Shown: positions 13,947-23,493 of the stretch, piece after piece
Layout of the letters: every line of letters begins with the position of its first letter
How positions within the stretch are numbered: position 1 is the first letter of the stretch
Source of the DNA: Secundilactobacillus mixtipabuli
GTDB lineage: Bacteria > Bacillota > Bacilli > Lactobacillales > Lactobacillaceae
Length of the DNA stretch: 40,696 nucleotides
Direction: 5' to 3'
Assembly (NCBI RefSeq): GCF_002217925.1
Contig: NZ_BCMF01000013.1
Location: 1 to 40,696, forward strand
The notes under the pieces: generated by a model
Seen by the model: the letters and a program-made list of their open reading frames with translations, nothing else
What the model was told of the DNA's origin: nothing
The model's database searches: none
Program-made: the position numbers and the translations under genes

Positions 13947-14156
13947 CTAATGATCTACGGACTTTACCTTTAAAAATTCAGAAAATTGCTTGGCTAAAAG
14001 CTTAATCTGATCGTTAGACAAATTAGCATAATCTAAATTGGCTTGACTGATGATTTGTTTACCTAGCCGTTGTTCAATCTTATTTTTTTCGTCCTTAATT
14101 TTTTGATTAAGGGCTTTTAATTTAGCTTCTTGTTTTTCTAAGTTACTTTGAGACAT
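13947..14156 (-). CDS. Small coiled-coil protein next to oriT
   Basis: 69 residues from the ATG at 14156, chosen because GGAGGG lies six bases upstream; a longer in-frame start at 14189 lacks one. The N-terminal half is a charged coiled coil (SNLEKQEAKLKALNQKIKDE), and the C-terminal half resembles that of its operon partner (LSNDQIKLLAKQFSEFL against LSVEQTEELLKTFADYV). The two genes are probably duplicated relatives, and both are likely relaxosome or transfer-control accessories. Confidence 0.6.
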   Translation of the reverse strand: MSQSNLEKQEAKLKALNQKIKDEKNKIEQRLGKQIISQANLDYANLSNDQIKLLAKQFSEFLKVKSVDH

Positions 14157-14304
14157 AACGATCCCTCCAATCATATTAGAAATAATCACCGAGACTATAT
14201 CATATAAGAAACGTTAAGTCAAAGTATAAAATTTGAAATAGCGAAGCGGAAGGCATACACTAAGTTAAAGTTAAGAGAATCAGAAGACCGAGTGAAACGA
14301 GGCC

Positions 14305-14337
14305 AATGCGCACTTACACATAGAATTAATTCTATGT
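14305..14337 (-). other. oriT: Origin of transfer (oriT), MobQ/RSF1010 type
   Basis: Read on the minus strand, a perfect 20-bp inverted repeat (14318-14337, ACATAGAATT and its complement) is followed by one base and then TAAGTGCGCATT (14316-14305). The core TAAGTGCGC next to an inverted repeat is the conserved nick region of RSF1010, pIP501 and pSK41-type origins. It lies between the divergent relaxase gene and the small accessory genes. In this orientation the minus strand would be transferred first toward decreasing coordinates, so the accessory genes, toxin-antitoxin and par enter first and tra last. Confidence 0.85.
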
Positions 14338-14425
14338 TGTGATAACCCATTAAAACCTGTATTAGAAGTCGCCGTTGGCGACAACAAAATCAAACCCCAA
14401 AACCCAAAGAAAGATGGTGATCGAC

Positions 14426-16486
14426 ATGGCAATTTTTCATATGAGTTTTAGTAATATTAGTGCTGGTAAAGGCCGGAGCGCAATTGCCAGTTCCGCCTAT
14501 CGAAGTGGTGAAAAACTATTTGATGATAAAGAAGGACGAAGCTATTTTTATGCCCGTTCAGTTATACCAGAAAGCTTTATCTTAATCCCAAAAAATGCGC
14601 CAAAATGGGCAAATGACAGGCAGAAATTATGGAACGGGGTTGAAAAGAAAGATCGAAAATCAAACTCACGCTACGCTAAAGAGTTTAACGTCGCCTTACC
14701 GGTTGAACTAAGCGAAGATGAACAGAAAGCATTATTGACTAAATACGTGCAAGAAAACTTTGTTGATCAAGGTATGGTGGCTGATGTCGCAATTCACCGC
14801 GATCACCCAGATAATCCGCACGCCCATGTCATGTTAACGAACCGTCCCTTTAACCCAGATGGTTCTTGGGGACTTAAAGCAAAAACGAAGTACATTAAAG
14901 ATGCAAATGGCAAACAACTTTTAACCAAAAGTGGGTTTCCAAAACAAAGGAAAATTTGGCTAGTTGATTGGGATAAAAAAGAAAAAATAACTGAATGGCG
15001 GCACAATTGGGCGGCTAGTGTTAATCAAGTTTTAGAGCAAAAAAATATTCCGGATCGGATCAGTGAAAAATCATTTATTGAGCAGGGAATAGATGATACA
15101 CCAACCCAGCACGAAGGAATCAATAGCAAACGACACGAGCGAAAAGCATTTAACCAGCAAGTTGAAGAGCAAAGAAAGGCGCAAGCAAAGTATCATAATC
15201 TTGATCAAAAGATTAGAAATCATGAACATTTTGACGCCTTGACCGGTGAGCTTTCTTTCTCCGAAAAACACACAATTCGTGATCTAAGTCAGCAACTGAA
15301 AACCTATGTGGACTTGGAACACCTAGATGATAAAGAACGTATGCTATTCAATTGGAAAAATAGCCTCTTAATTAAACACGTGATTGGCGAAGATGTGGCT
15401 CAAAAATTACTCACGATTGATCAGCAGAGCATGTCGTTAGCACAAGCTAACCAATTGCTAAATAAAGTGGTTGATCGAGCAACTAAAAAACTCTATCCAA
15501 CAGTTGATTTTGAGCAGACCACACTGGCACAAAGGCGTGAATTAATCAAAGAAACCAATAGCGAACAAACCATTTTTAAAGATAGTGAATTGACTGAACG
15601 GTTAGCGGATATTCGAAACGACTTACTGACCCAGCAATTATTAACGTTTACCAAACGTCCATATACGAGCTGGCAGCTAGTCAATCAGCAAGCCCAGACA
15701 ATTGAGAAGCAATTAACCGCGGTACTAGCCAAACATGGACACCAATTGGACGATTTGAAGCATACTGATCGGGGCATGCTAGCCGATTATCAACCTAATG
15801 AGCTTGAATTCATTTCTAAAGCGATTAAAGATTTACGGGTCATTAGGGAAGTTAAAGATGTGGTTCAAACCCAATACAACAGTATTTTAATGACGGCTTT
15901 TCCTGACAGTGACTTAGATAAGTTAGATACGATTGACAAGGAACAAATCTATACAGCCGTGGTTTATTATGATCCAGAATTAAAGCCATTGAGTGTAGAT
16001 GACCTTAGACAATTACAACACCAACCACCTGTGGTCTTTACTAATCAGCAACATCAGGCGGGGTTAAATTACTTATTAGGTAAAATCGAATTGCAGGACA
16101 TCAAAGATCATCGCTTACAACGGGTCTTAAAACACGATGGTACCCGCCAACTATTTCTTGGTGAATGTGAGCAAGATCCTAAGTTGAATCACAAACAAAT
16201 TGAAGCCGTGCAAACCCGCTTGAAACAGCAAGCAACTCTGTTTGACCAATATAAGCAAGAGCAAGTTAAACACTATCAAGCCATTAATTACCACCAGACC
16301 AGCCCTAAAAATTACCTAACTAACATTTTGGATGAAACTTTAATAACCATCTTATATGCCAAAAACTCAGATTATCTAAGAAAACAACAGTTGAGAGGGC
16401 TAAAAGAGACCGAGTGGGAAATGACCAAGAAACAGCGGCAACATCAAACGAGAAACCGGCATGAAGATGGCGGAATGCACTTGTAA
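14426..16486 (+). CDS. traA: MobQ-family conjugative relaxase (MobA/MobL, TraA-like)
   Basis: It is 686 residues from the ATG at 14426. The family's usual beginning [19 protein letters not shown] supports this start over the TTG at 14375 or the ATG at 14414. The relaxase domain occupies about residues 1-220. Tyr25 ([10 protein letters not shown]) is the expected nicking tyrosine, as in RSF1010 MobA, and [17 protein letters not shown] at about residue 124 is the metal-binding H-x-D-x-x-N-P-H-A-H motif. The rest is a long helical, Gln-rich region without a visible helicase. It cuts oriT and stays bound to the 5' end during transfer. It is the first gene on the transfer side of oriT. Confidence 0.92.
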   Translation: MAIFHMSFSNISAGKGRSAIASSAYRSGEKLFDDKEGRSYFYARSVIPESFILIPKNAPKWANDRQKLWNGVEKKDRKSNSRYAKEFNVALPVELSEDEQKALLTKYVQENFVDQGMVADVAIHRDHPDNPHAHVMLTNRPFNPDGSWGLKAKTKYIKDANGKQLLTKSGFPKQRKIWLVDWDKKEKITEWRHNWAASVNQVLEQKNIPDRISEKSFIEQGIDDTPTQHEGINSKRHERKAFNQQVEEQRKAQAKYHNLDQKIRNHEHFDALTGELSFSEKHTIRDLSQQLKTYVDLEHLDDKERMLFNWKNSLLIKHVIGEDVAQKLLTIDQQSMSLAQANQLLNKVVDRATKKLYPTVDFEQTTLAQRRELIKETNSEQTIFKDSELTERLADIRNDLLTQQLLTFTKRPYTSWQLVNQQAQTIEKQLTAVLAKHGHQLDDLKHTDRGMLADYQPNELEFISKAIKDLRVIREVKDVVQTQYNSILMTAFPDSDLDKLDTIDKEQIYTAVVYYDPELKPLSVDDLRQLQHQPPVVFTNQQHQAGLNYLLGKIELQDIKDHRLQRVLKHDGTRQLFLGECEQDPKLNHKQIEAVQTRLKQQATLFDQYKQEQVKHYQAINYHQTSPKNYLTNILDETLITILYAKNSDYLRKQQLRGLKETEWEMTKKQRQHQTRNRHEDGGMHL

Positions 16487-16567
16487 TCAAAATGTAAAAT
16501 AAAATAGTATCAATGCACCCATTTAAGTGTTAAACTAAGGCTAAATTAAAGAAAGGAGAATCCGCAT

Positions 16568-16882
16568 GTGACAAACAAACAAAAATGGCACAGTTTAGCA
16601 CAAGCAAGTCGTGAACTAGGACATGGACGCAATTATGTTAGTGCTTGGCTGGGCAGACATAAAGAAGAATTTCCGGAAGAATTAATGCTTGGTTCTGGGA
16701 AAACCAAGTTAATATCTGATGAAGGCATAGTATGGATTAAGAAGCATATAAAAAAAGAGGGCGTCCTCGTCAGCAATAGCAGTGCTAACGGGGATCAGCA
16801 CCTAGAAGTCGCAATTCTAGGTGTCACCCTCCTAATAATCCATTTTACAGGGCGGGTTAGGGGTAGTCTAGCACCTTTATGA
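16568..16882 (+). CDS. Small helix-turn-helix protein at the head of the transfer operon
   Basis: It starts at GTG (16568), with GGAG about eight bases upstream. Residues 8-40 (HSLAQASRELGHGRNYVSAWLGRHKEEFPEEL taken as two helices) look like a DNA-binding helix-turn-helix, followed by ISDEGIVWIKKHI. After about residue 64 the frame runs through a strongly folded RNA element (16757-16831), and the predicted residues there are not protein-like, so the functional domain is the first about 65 residues. It is probably a regulator of the tra operon, but this is inferred from position. Confidence 0.55.
   Translation: MTNKQKWHSLAQASRELGHGRNYVSAWLGRHKEEFPEELMLGSGKTKLISDEGIVWIKKHIKKEGVLVSNSSANGDQHLEVAILGVTLLIIHFTGRVRGSLAPL
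16757..16831 (+). ncRNA. Three-way-junction RNA element upstream of the tra operon
   Basis: An outer helix GAGGG (16757-16761) / CCCTC (16827-16831) encloses two hairpins. In the first, CCTCGT.AGCA (16765-16775) pairs with TGCT.ACGGGG (16783-16793). In the second, CACCTAGAA (16799-16807) pairs perfectly with TTCTAGGTG (16815-16823). No T-run follows, so it is not a simple terminator. It lies inside the end of the helix-turn-helix frame and about 85 bases before the next start codon, where it could control translation, attenuation or RNA stability. Confidence 0.5.
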
Positions 16883-16917
16883 CTTTGACCTGATTATGCA
16901 ATAAAGGAGGTGAGGCA

Positions 16918-17532
16918 ATGAAAGTTGAAAGCTGGCAAGGCATTAAAGGTAAGTTAGTTCATGATGATCAAAAAGCCATTGTGGTTGATGATGACCAAGA
17001 ATTAGCGGATCAGAAGCAATTGCAAGCGCGGTTGGCAAGTGATGGACGACCAATTGATGAAGCTCGGCAAGCCATGATTAAAAAGACAGTTAAACGACAA
17101 TTTAAAATTGAGCCAATAAAACTTAGCGGTTGGTTTAATCGTCATCAAGATAGCCACAATGCTAAAAAAGTCGAGCAACTGGTGAGCGAAAAGCCCACTC
17201 ATCAATATAAGCAGATCAAAAATGAAATGGCTTTTTTTGGAGAAAGCTTTTTAGAAGGCTTTTTGGGTTTCTATGGGTTAGAAGTCGATAACGCTTTAGG
17301 TCGATACGAACATAACTTGCACATCTTAGAAACCCAAGAGTTAGGCCAATCGGAAAAAGAATATTACTTAGCTACCAGCCAAAATGGGCGGGTTAACTTA
17401 GCAACCGATCCATTACCAAGCCAGCAAATTGCCGAGGAACAATTGGATAAGTTCTACAAGCGTGAACCCGAGCAAACGCAAGCAGAGTCAGTTCAGTTAC
17501 GGTCACAAGAAGACGATGGAAAGGAGGAATAA
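16918..17532 (+). CDS. Conjugation operon protein of unknown function (TraB position)
   Basis: A 204-residue, soluble, highly charged protein with strong RBS AAAGGAGGTG. The region KLSGWFNRHQDSHNAKKVEQL and the hydrophobic stretch SFLEGFLGFYGLEVDNALGRYEH (read in parts around residues 104-126) are followed by an acidic/Gln tail. It has no signal peptide or clear membrane helix. It occupies the place of TraB in lactobacillus conjugative plasmids, between relaxase and pilin-like genes. The role is unknown. Confidence 0.6.
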   Translation: MKVESWQGIKGKLVHDDQKAIVVDDDQELADQKQLQARLASDGRPIDEARQAMIKKTVKRQFKIEPIKLSGWFNRHQDSHNAKKVEQLVSEKPTHQYKQIKNEMAFFGESFLEGFLGFYGLEVDNALGRYEHNLHILETQELGQSEKEYYLATSQNGRVNLATDPLPSQQIAEEQLDKFYKREPEQTQAESVQLRSQEDDGKEE

Positions 17533-17533
17533 C

Positions 17534-17869
17534 ATGAAATTCAACAGAATGAAAGCGCTAACAGTCAGTAGTGCCACCGCAATTTACTTGGGCTTGATGA
17601 ACGCCCAGGTTGTCTTTGCCGCAGACGGTGGCGAAGTTAAAAGTAAGCTAACCAGCGCTGGGAAGACGATTCAAGGTATTTTAACCGGGTTGGTCGTGTT
17701 AGTTGGGATTTGTGTGGCGCTATTTATTATTATCAAAAGAATGCCTGACGCAGATGATCCGCGAGAGAAATCAGAGGTTTATCACGCGGTTGGTCGGGTG
17801 GCTGGTTTAGTGGCCTTAGCGGCAGCAATTATCTGGCTATTACCTTGGGTTTACAGTCTATTCACTTAA
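17534..17869 (+). CDS. VirB2/TrsC-like small membrane protein of the T4SS
   Basis: 111 residues from the ATG at 17534 (RBS AAAGGAGG); a longer in-frame start further up would lie inside the previous gene. It has a signal sequence ending near VVFA-ADGG (about residue 31), then two membrane helices (about 48-67, LTGLVVLVGICVALFIIIK, and 84-108). Short signal peptide plus two helices is the pilin/VirB2 layout, and Gram-positive systems have such a protein (CagC/TrsC type) at this position. It probably forms part of the membrane channel. Confidence 0.75.
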   Translation: MKFNRMKALTVSSATAIYLGLMNAQVVFAADGGEVKSKLTSAGKTIQGILTGLVVLVGICVALFIIIKRMPDADDPREKSEVYHAVGRVAGLVALAAAIIWLLPWVYSLFT

Positions 17870-17889
17870 TTTAAAAAGGGGCCTGCCAA

Positions 17890-18252
17890 ATGAAGAAAGG
17901 TAAAGAGTTCATCTTCCCAGAAAACGTTGATAAAGACTACGGCATTTGGAAAGACTACACCTTAAAGGATTTTGGCGTAGCGGGACTGGCAGGACTAGTG
18001 GGATTGATCTTTATTGCGATCCCACCCTATGGTCTGATTTTAGTCCTGATAAAAATAGTGATTGTTGTCTTAGCCATGACGATTGTCATGGCTATTTTAA
18101 CAATTAGGCCAGTTGCGGCGCGGAAGAATATTAAAGTGCGGGATAACTTTAAGTTGAAACGCCGCTATGCCAATAGCCAAAAACTGTTTTATTTAAAACC
18201 GAAGAAGCGAGGTGAACTAAATGCGTTTGAAGAAGAGCAAAACCGCCAATAA
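17890..18252 (+). CDS. VirB3/PrgI-like T4SS membrane protein
   Basis: This 120-residue protein has two close hydrophobic helices (about residues 30-50 and 53-75) and a basic C-terminal tail (KKRGELNAFEEEQ). Proteins of this shape directly before the VirB4 unit are VirB3-like/PrgI/TcpE-type partners of the ATPase. RBS AAAAAGGGG. It overlaps the next gene by 32 bases. Confidence 0.65.
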   Translation: MKKGKEFIFPENVDKDYGIWKDYTLKDFGVAGLAGLVGLIFIAIPPYGLILVLIKIVIVVLAMTIVMAILTIRPVAARKNIKVRDNFKLKRRYANSQKLFYLKPKKRGELNAFEEEQNRQ

Positions 18253-18880
18253 ATCAGCGAAACTCGATTGGGATTACCAACCGCCTAAAATCAATGGTGG
18301 CAAAGAGACCATTGATAACATGAGCTTGGTGGTGGGTATGTATGGTAATTACGAAGTTACCAAAACGGGTAATCTCGTTGGCATTTTGGGAGTTAGTGGG
18401 ATCAACCTTGATCTACTTAATGAAACCGAACAACAGGACGTCTTTGAGGACTATGGCGCGTTTCTGATGAGTACGTTGGGTGAAGGCGTTGATGACACGT
18501 TGCAGTTCTTAGAGCCAACGATTCCCGTCAATATGACGGCTTATCTCAATGGTCTCAAACGGCGGTATCTCGCACTACAAAAAGATCACCCCGAGCAACA
18601 GTTCAAAATTCAATTAATCGCCAGTTATTTGGACCACTTTACTAAAGTCCAGGAATCCAAAAACATGACGACGAAGCAACATCTGCTAATCGTTAAGGTG
18701 CCGATTAAGGACAAAAGCGTTAAAAGCTTAAACTTAGCCGTCACTCATTTAGACGAAAAGATCGAACAGGTTAAACGAGATATTGAAAATGCGTTAACGG
18801 ACTTTGATGTGACGGCCAAAGTGCTGACTAGTCAAGAAGTCCAAGAAATTTTAAAGAACCTGATTAATTTCAATGGATAG
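18221..18880 (+). CDS. TrsD-like T4SS protein preceding VirB4
   Basis: A 219-residue soluble protein with VGMYGNYEVTKTGNLVGILGVSGINLDLL at the start. This is the fold seen at the N-terminus of VirB4-type ATPases and in TrsD of staphylococcal plasmids. It ends 11 bases before the VirB4 gene. It is best seen as the separately encoded N-terminal partner of the ATPase. The start overlaps the preceding gene and follows GCGAGGTG. Confidence 0.7.
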   Translation: MRLKKSKTANKSAKLDWDYQPPKINGGKETIDNMSLVVGMYGNYEVTKTGNLVGILGVSGINLDLLNETEQQDVFEDYGAFLMSTLGEGVDDTLQFLEPTIPVNMTAYLNGLKRRYLALQKDHPEQQFKIQLIASYLDHFTKVQESKNMTTKQHLLIVKVPIKDKSVKSLNLAVTHLDEKIEQVKRDIENALTDFDVTAKVLTSQEVQEILKNLINFNG

Positions 18881-18891
18881 GAGGGAGAAAC

Positions 18892-20910
18892 ATGAGTTTT
18901 GGTGATAAAGTCATTGATTTATTCATGCCAACTAAGAAAGAGAATAGCCAAGGCACCGGAGAGCCAACAGGTAGCAAAACCAAACCAGCGGGCGAGAATT
19001 TTACCAAACTAATTGATCGTGATAGCTTGCATTCACTGTTCCCATTCAGTTGGGAACAGTACCCCACCTACGTGCAGTCGGGTGAGAACTTTATTCGAGT
19101 ATTAGCGATTGCTGACTATCCCAAGCGAGTGTACGGCAACTGGTTGTCAGAATTGAAGCGCAAAAAAGGCGTTATCGATATTGTGCAATATATCGACAGC
19201 GCCAGTAACAATTCAATGATTACCTATTACAAGAAGACGATTCAAAATAAGGAAGCACAGAAGCTCAATACGTTCGACCCGTATAAAAAGAAGATTCTGC
19301 AAAATTATATTGATTCGGCCAATATGCAACTAGATAAATACCTCGATAATTCTACCACATTTGTCTATCAACATATGCTCATTTATCTGCGGGCCAACAG
19401 TTTAGCGGAATTAGATGACTTAACCGAAAACGTTAAAAATACGCTGATTAAGCTACAAATGAAGCCCCTCGTGCCTGTTAAGGCCACCTTCCAAGCTTTT
19501 TGGTCAACCATGCCAATTAACGAGAACCTTATGGGGGATTACACCTATAAAGAAAGTAATACCGAAGTCGCCAGCAGTATGTTTCCCTTTGATGACGCCG
19601 AGATTTTGGACTTAAAGCCCAGGAGCGATATTGAAGGAGTTAACAAAGACACCAACAGTTTAATTGCCGTGGATATGTTGGATCGCAATAAGACCCTGAA
19701 CCAAAATCAAGTCATTATCGGAACTTCCGGGGTCGGCAAGACCACCTATATGATTCAGAAAATTCTACGCTACGCCATTCAAGACTATCAAATCTACATT
19801 ATTGATCCGGAAAACGAATATACCAAGATTGTCGATGCCCTGGGTGGGGCAGTCTTGCACTTAACTTCTAATGCGAAGTACAAAATTAACCCACTACAAA
19901 TCTTTTCCGAGGAAATCCTAAGCGCTGATGAAGCAGTCACAAACCTTGATCTATTGGTCAAAGATAAGATTCAACGACTAAAGGGATTCTTTGAAGTCCT
20001 CAAAACCGGGATTACCCAAGTTGAATTGGCAATCCTTGATGATGTTGTTAAACAGGCTTATGTCAACAGTGGCGTTTTGAAATATAGCCGCTTAAAAGAG
20101 ATTAAAGACGATCAGTGGCCGACCTTATCCAATGTCTATGACGAGTTGGCAAAACTAGCTGATAAGGACGCTGACAAATTCAGTCGGGTTAAAGACTTCT
20201 ACTACATCTTAGGCAGTTATACCCATGGTTCTAACAGCCTATTTGATGGACACACCAACGTCAACTTAAAGGGCAAGGTCATTTCCTTTGATTTAAAACC
20301 GCTGCAAAGTGAACAGGAAGTCCAATCAGCAGCCTATCTGAATACTTTTCAATATTTGTGGGACGAAATCACGAAAGATCGGCATAGCCGCAAGAAATTG
20401 TTTGTTGACGAATTTCATTTTCTGACCTTGCACAAAGCGGCCGCTACCTTTTTCCATCAAGCCTATAAGCGCTTTAGAAAGTACAATGCCGGGGCGATTG
20501 CCGGGACGCAACAAATTCAAGATGTGATTGAAGGAACGACAGATACTGGGCAGAACATTGGTGAAGCCATTATTGGGAACTCCTATACCAAGGTATTCTT
20601 TGGCCTTGATGGTAAAGGCGTTGATGATGTGATTATGAAACTACGCATGACGTTCTCGGATAAGGAAAAGAAGTTATTAGAACGCCGTAGACAAGGTGAA
20701 GCCCTGATGATCTATGGTAGCCAACGCGCTTTTATGCGGGTGGAGCTGACCGAAGAAGAATTGCGGTTAATCGACCCAGAAGCTTACCAAGAAAAATACA
20801 ACCGTGAGACCGCCACACAACCGGATTATCAAAAGCGCGTGATCCTGACACCAAGTGAAATTGACGCCTTGACCACCACCGAAGAGGAAGGAGGGACTTT
20901 AAATGAGTAA
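18892..20910 (+). CDS. VirB4/TrsE-type conjugation ATPase
   Basis: The 672-residue protein has Walker A GTSGVGKTT at about residues 276-284 and Walker B KKLFVDEFHFL at about 499-509, plus further VirB4 features (YIIDPENEYTKIV at about 303, GAIAGTQQIQDV at about 535). It powers assembly of the secretion channel at the membrane. RBS GGAGGG precedes the ATG. The end overlaps the next start by eight bases. Confidence 0.92.
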   Translation: MSFGDKVIDLFMPTKKENSQGTGEPTGSKTKPAGENFTKLIDRDSLHSLFPFSWEQYPTYVQSGENFIRVLAIADYPKRVYGNWLSELKRKKGVIDIVQYIDSASNNSMITYYKKTIQNKEAQKLNTFDPYKKKILQNYIDSANMQLDKYLDNSTTFVYQHMLIYLRANSLAELDDLTENVKNTLIKLQMKPLVPVKATFQAFWSTMPINENLMGDYTYKESNTEVASSMFPFDDAEILDLKPRSDIEGVNKDTNSLIAVDMLDRNKTLNQNQVIIGTSGVGKTTYMIQKILRYAIQDYQIYIIDPENEYTKIVDALGGAVLHLTSNAKYKINPLQIFSEEILSADEAVTNLDLLVKDKIQRLKGFFEVLKTGITQVELAILDDVVKQAYVNSGVLKYSRLKEIKDDQWPTLSNVYDELAKLADKDADKFSRVKDFYYILGSYTHGSNSLFDGHTNVNLKGKVISFDLKPLQSEQEVQSAAYLNTFQYLWDEITKDRHSRKKLFVDEFHFLTLHKAAATFFHQAYKRFRKYNAGAIAGTQQIQDVIEGTTDTGQNIGEAIIGNSYTKVFFGLDGKGVDDVIMKLRMTFSDKEKKLLERRRQGEALMIYGSQRAFMRVELTEEELRLIDPEAYQEKYNRETATQPDYQKRVILTPSEIDALTTTEEEGGTLNE

Positions 20911-22321
20911 AGCAAACCAGCTATTGAATATTGAGGTTGGCACGTTCAAACGACAAGGAAACAAGTTAATCCTCGAACTCAATCACAATCAATTTCGATA
21001 CGACCAATTAAGTGAGCTACACGAATTAAAGCAAGCTGATCCCAAATTCTTGCAGTTAGTCAACTTGGTTGAACAAGACCAGAAGGTCGTTTTAACTTAT
21101 ACCTTGCCAGATAAGGTCAAGTCACTAAAGGAATTACCCCATGAAAATAAGGCGATCCGGTCAGCGATTGCAAAGGAAATCATGAGACAGGACGTGGTCA
21201 CGGATAGTCAGTACCATATTGCGTTGAACCCAGCCAATCTATGGTATTACCCAATGCGACACGTTTGGTACGCTTATCGCGCCAATGAACTCATGCCTTA
21301 TGATGATAAGCACAGCAACTTAGCTAAGTACAAGGCTTTAATTCTATTTTGTTTAACGGGGACGCCATATGAACGGCTATTGAGCAACCCTAAAGAAGCC
21401 CTAGCCAAACACCCTGACGAGTATTTACAACAAGTGGCTAAAGCCACGTCGTTAGCCGAATTAAAAGAAGTGGTTAACGGCATTGAGGATTTTGTCAGTT
21501 ACCACGAATGGCAAGCAGTTGAACAGAACCAGCAGAAAAACAAGCAACGTTTTTGGTTAAGTGTGGCTGGGATTGCGATTGTGGCAGTGGTGGCCGTCGG
21601 TTTAGTTCATAAAAGTGATGAACGGAAGTATCAGAGTTTGGCTAATCAGAACCAAGCCCAGGTCACGCGATTAAGATATAGCGGGAAAATTCAGACTGCT
21701 TTAAATGATCAGAAGTGGTCAGAAGCCCAAAAAGCCATGCAAAAGGCCGGGTACAGTTCAAGTAAGCAAGCCCAAACATTCCTAAAGCATAAACAATACC
21801 AGCAAGCCTTAAAGGTTGATCCAAGTCAGTTGAACAAGGTTGTTAATGCGGCTTATGCCAACCAAGATAGCAGTCAAGTGGCTGATTGGCAGTTACCAAC
21901 TAAGGCGACGAGTAAGCAAAAAGATCAATTGAAACTCGAAAAAGCGATTGTTAATTATGATACCAATACGCTTAATAACCAATTATCCTTTACGACGAAC
22001 GCTGATGTTTTATTGAGAATGGGACAAGCCTTCCTAGCCCATAACGATACGCAAGACGCCCAGACCGTCCAAACCAAGTTAGCCGGCGTGAACAGCCCTA
22101 AAGCTAAGTATTTAAAAGCACTGTTAAGCCTCAATTCCGCTAAGAACGAAGTTAGCGACGCGCAAAAGAAATTAGACGACGCCAATAAAATTGATGGCAG
22201 TAAAGATAAGGACAAAGACAAGAAGGTGGCTTCGGCTAAGTCGGACTTAAAGAATGCGCAAAGCGACCAATCAGCAGCGCAAAAACAAGTTGATCAAGCC
22301 AAGCAAAAAGTGGGTGATTAA
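20903..22321 (+). CDS. TrsF-like membrane protein with EssB/YukC-like N-terminal domain
   Basis: 472 residues. The N-terminal about 200 (LPDKVKSLKELP, WYYPMRHVWYAYRANELMPYDD, YKALILFCLTGTPYERLLS) resemble the pseudokinase-like cytosolic domain of EssB/YukC from type VII secretion. One membrane helix follows at about 215-235 (FWLSVAGIAIVAVVAVGLVH), then a long helical extracellular part ending in coiled coil (KNEVSDAQKKLDDANK). Same topology as EssB. In the operon it lies between VirB4 and the VirB1-like hydrolase. The EssB link is by pattern recognition only. Confidence 0.7.
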   Translation: MSKANQLLNIEVGTFKRQGNKLILELNHNQFRYDQLSELHELKQADPKFLQLVNLVEQDQKVVLTYTLPDKVKSLKELPHENKAIRSAIAKEIMRQDVVTDSQYHIALNPANLWYYPMRHVWYAYRANELMPYDDKHSNLAKYKALILFCLTGTPYERLLSNPKEALAKHPDEYLQQVAKATSLAELKEVVNGIEDFVSYHEWQAVEQNQQKNKQRFWLSVAGIAIVAVVAVGLVHKSDERKYQSLANQNQAQVTRLRYSGKIQTALNDQKWSEAQKAMQKAGYSSSKQAQTFLKHKQYQQALKVDPSQLNKVVNAAYANQDSSQVADWQLPTKATSKQKDQLKLEKAIVNYDTNTLNNQLSFTTNADVLLRMGQAFLAHNDTQDAQTVQTKLAGVNSPKAKYLKALLSLNSAKNEVSDAQKKLDDANKIDGSKDKDKDKKVASAKSDLKNAQSDQSAAQKQVDQAKQKVGD

Positions 22322-23479
22322 ATGCAGGTACTGTCGTTTGAATATAAGAAAAAGAAGTGGAAGCTGATTGCTTATATTGTGGGCGGCGCCATTCTGCTAA
22401 TCGTCTTGCTAATTGCGGCAGTCACAGGTCAATTGCAAGAAAACAGTTGTGATAATTCGACTACCGCAACCCAGACCCAGCTTGATAGCAAGGACATGAC
22501 GTCCAATGCTAAAAATATCTATGTGCATTGGAAACAGAAGTATGGCGCCACCCCGCAAGCGGCCGCCGGTATTTTGGGGGTGTTACAACTAGAAAGTCGG
22601 CTTGATCCAAAATCTGTTAATTCAAGTTCCGGTGCCACGGGCTTAGCCCAGTGGTTAGGTGGCCGAAAAGATAAACTGGAAGACTTAGCTCACAAAGAAA
22701 ACAAACCAGCCACAAATCTCGGAGTGCAATTAGATTATCTCGACCAAGAATTGAACAGTAGTTACTATGCGTCAAATAAGAAGATATTCAAATACACGGA
22801 CGTGCACAAAGCGACCAAAGACTGGTTGATGGATTTTGAGGGCATGAGCAAAAACCCGGAGCAATGGTATTTAAGCCAAAGATACGGTTATGCCGATCAC
22901 TGGTATTCCGTGTTTGGTGCCAGTGATCCAGTAGCGGGCAATACCTTAGACAACGCGAGTTCCGGAGATCTGACCGAGCTAGGTTGTGATAGTGACCCGA
23001 GTTATTCCGGCGGTAGTATCGTCAAAAACGCGGAAAGCATGAAGGGGGACTTCTACTATGTGCAAACGCACCCCAGCCCCGATTTAGGCAGTGATTTAAA
23101 GAATCCCAGCAAAACTGGTGGCACGGATTGTTCGGGCTTTGTCTGGTTAGCGCTTAATAAAGCTGGTTACAAGGTACCGGCCAACATGGGCTGGTTTACC
23201 GGCACGATGGCTAGTGACGCCAAGGGCAGCCATCAATACTTGAAACAGATCAGTGAAAATGACGCGAAAGCCGGCGATATTGTGATTGTCAATCAAGGCG
23301 CCGGCGCGGGAAACAACGGCCATACGGCCATTCTGTTAGGCAAATGGCAAGGCAAAGCCACCAAGATTATTGAGCAAGGTGGGACAGGCGACAAGGTTAA
23401 TGAAAGCACCTTTGGCACCGCCTTTTATAGCTTACTAAGTGGTGGTGATGTGACGTTAGCCCGGCCAATCAAGAAGTAA
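22322..23479 (+). CDS. VirB1-like bifunctional cell-wall hydrolase (lysozyme-like + NlpC/P60 or CHAP)
   Basis: This 385-residue membrane-anchored enzyme has a helix at about 16-38 and then a phage-tail-lysozyme-like domain (about 60-190: GILGVLQLESRLDPKSVN, GLAQWLGGRKDKL). The C-terminal Cys/His peptidase has the nucleophile in GTDCSGFVWLAL (Cys270) and the His in NNGHTAILLG (His334). It locally opens peptidoglycan for the conjugation channel. The start ATG directly abuts the TAA of the previous gene. TrsG/TraG in staphylococcal and lactococcal plasmids has the same two-domain design. Confidence 0.88.
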   Translation: MQVLSFEYKKKKWKLIAYIVGGAILLIVLLIAAVTGQLQENSCDNSTTATQTQLDSKDMTSNAKNIYVHWKQKYGATPQAAAGILGVLQLESRLDPKSVNSSSGATGLAQWLGGRKDKLEDLAHKENKPATNLGVQLDYLDQELNSSYYASNKKIFKYTDVHKATKDWLMDFEGMSKNPEQWYLSQRYGYADHWYSVFGASDPVAGNTLDNASSGDLTELGCDSDPSYSGGSIVKNAESMKGDFYYVQTHPSPDLGSDLKNPSKTGGTDCSGFVWLALNKAGYKVPANMGWFTGTMASDAKGSHQYLKQISENDAKAGDIVIVNQGAGAGNNGHTAILLGKWQGKATKIIEQGGTGDKVNESTFGTAFYSLLSGGDVTLARPIKK

Positions 23480-23493
23480 GGAGGGAGAAACAA

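Noticed and set aside
14375-14425. Longer relaxase from TTG at 14375
   Set aside because: The extra residues are unlike relaxase N-termini, and the family begins at MAIFHMSF (14426), which places the catalytic tyrosine at 25.
17429-17533. Longer start of the VirB2-like protein
   Set aside because: It would lie in the preceding gene; the ATG at 17534 has AAAGGAGG upstream and starts a proper signal peptide.
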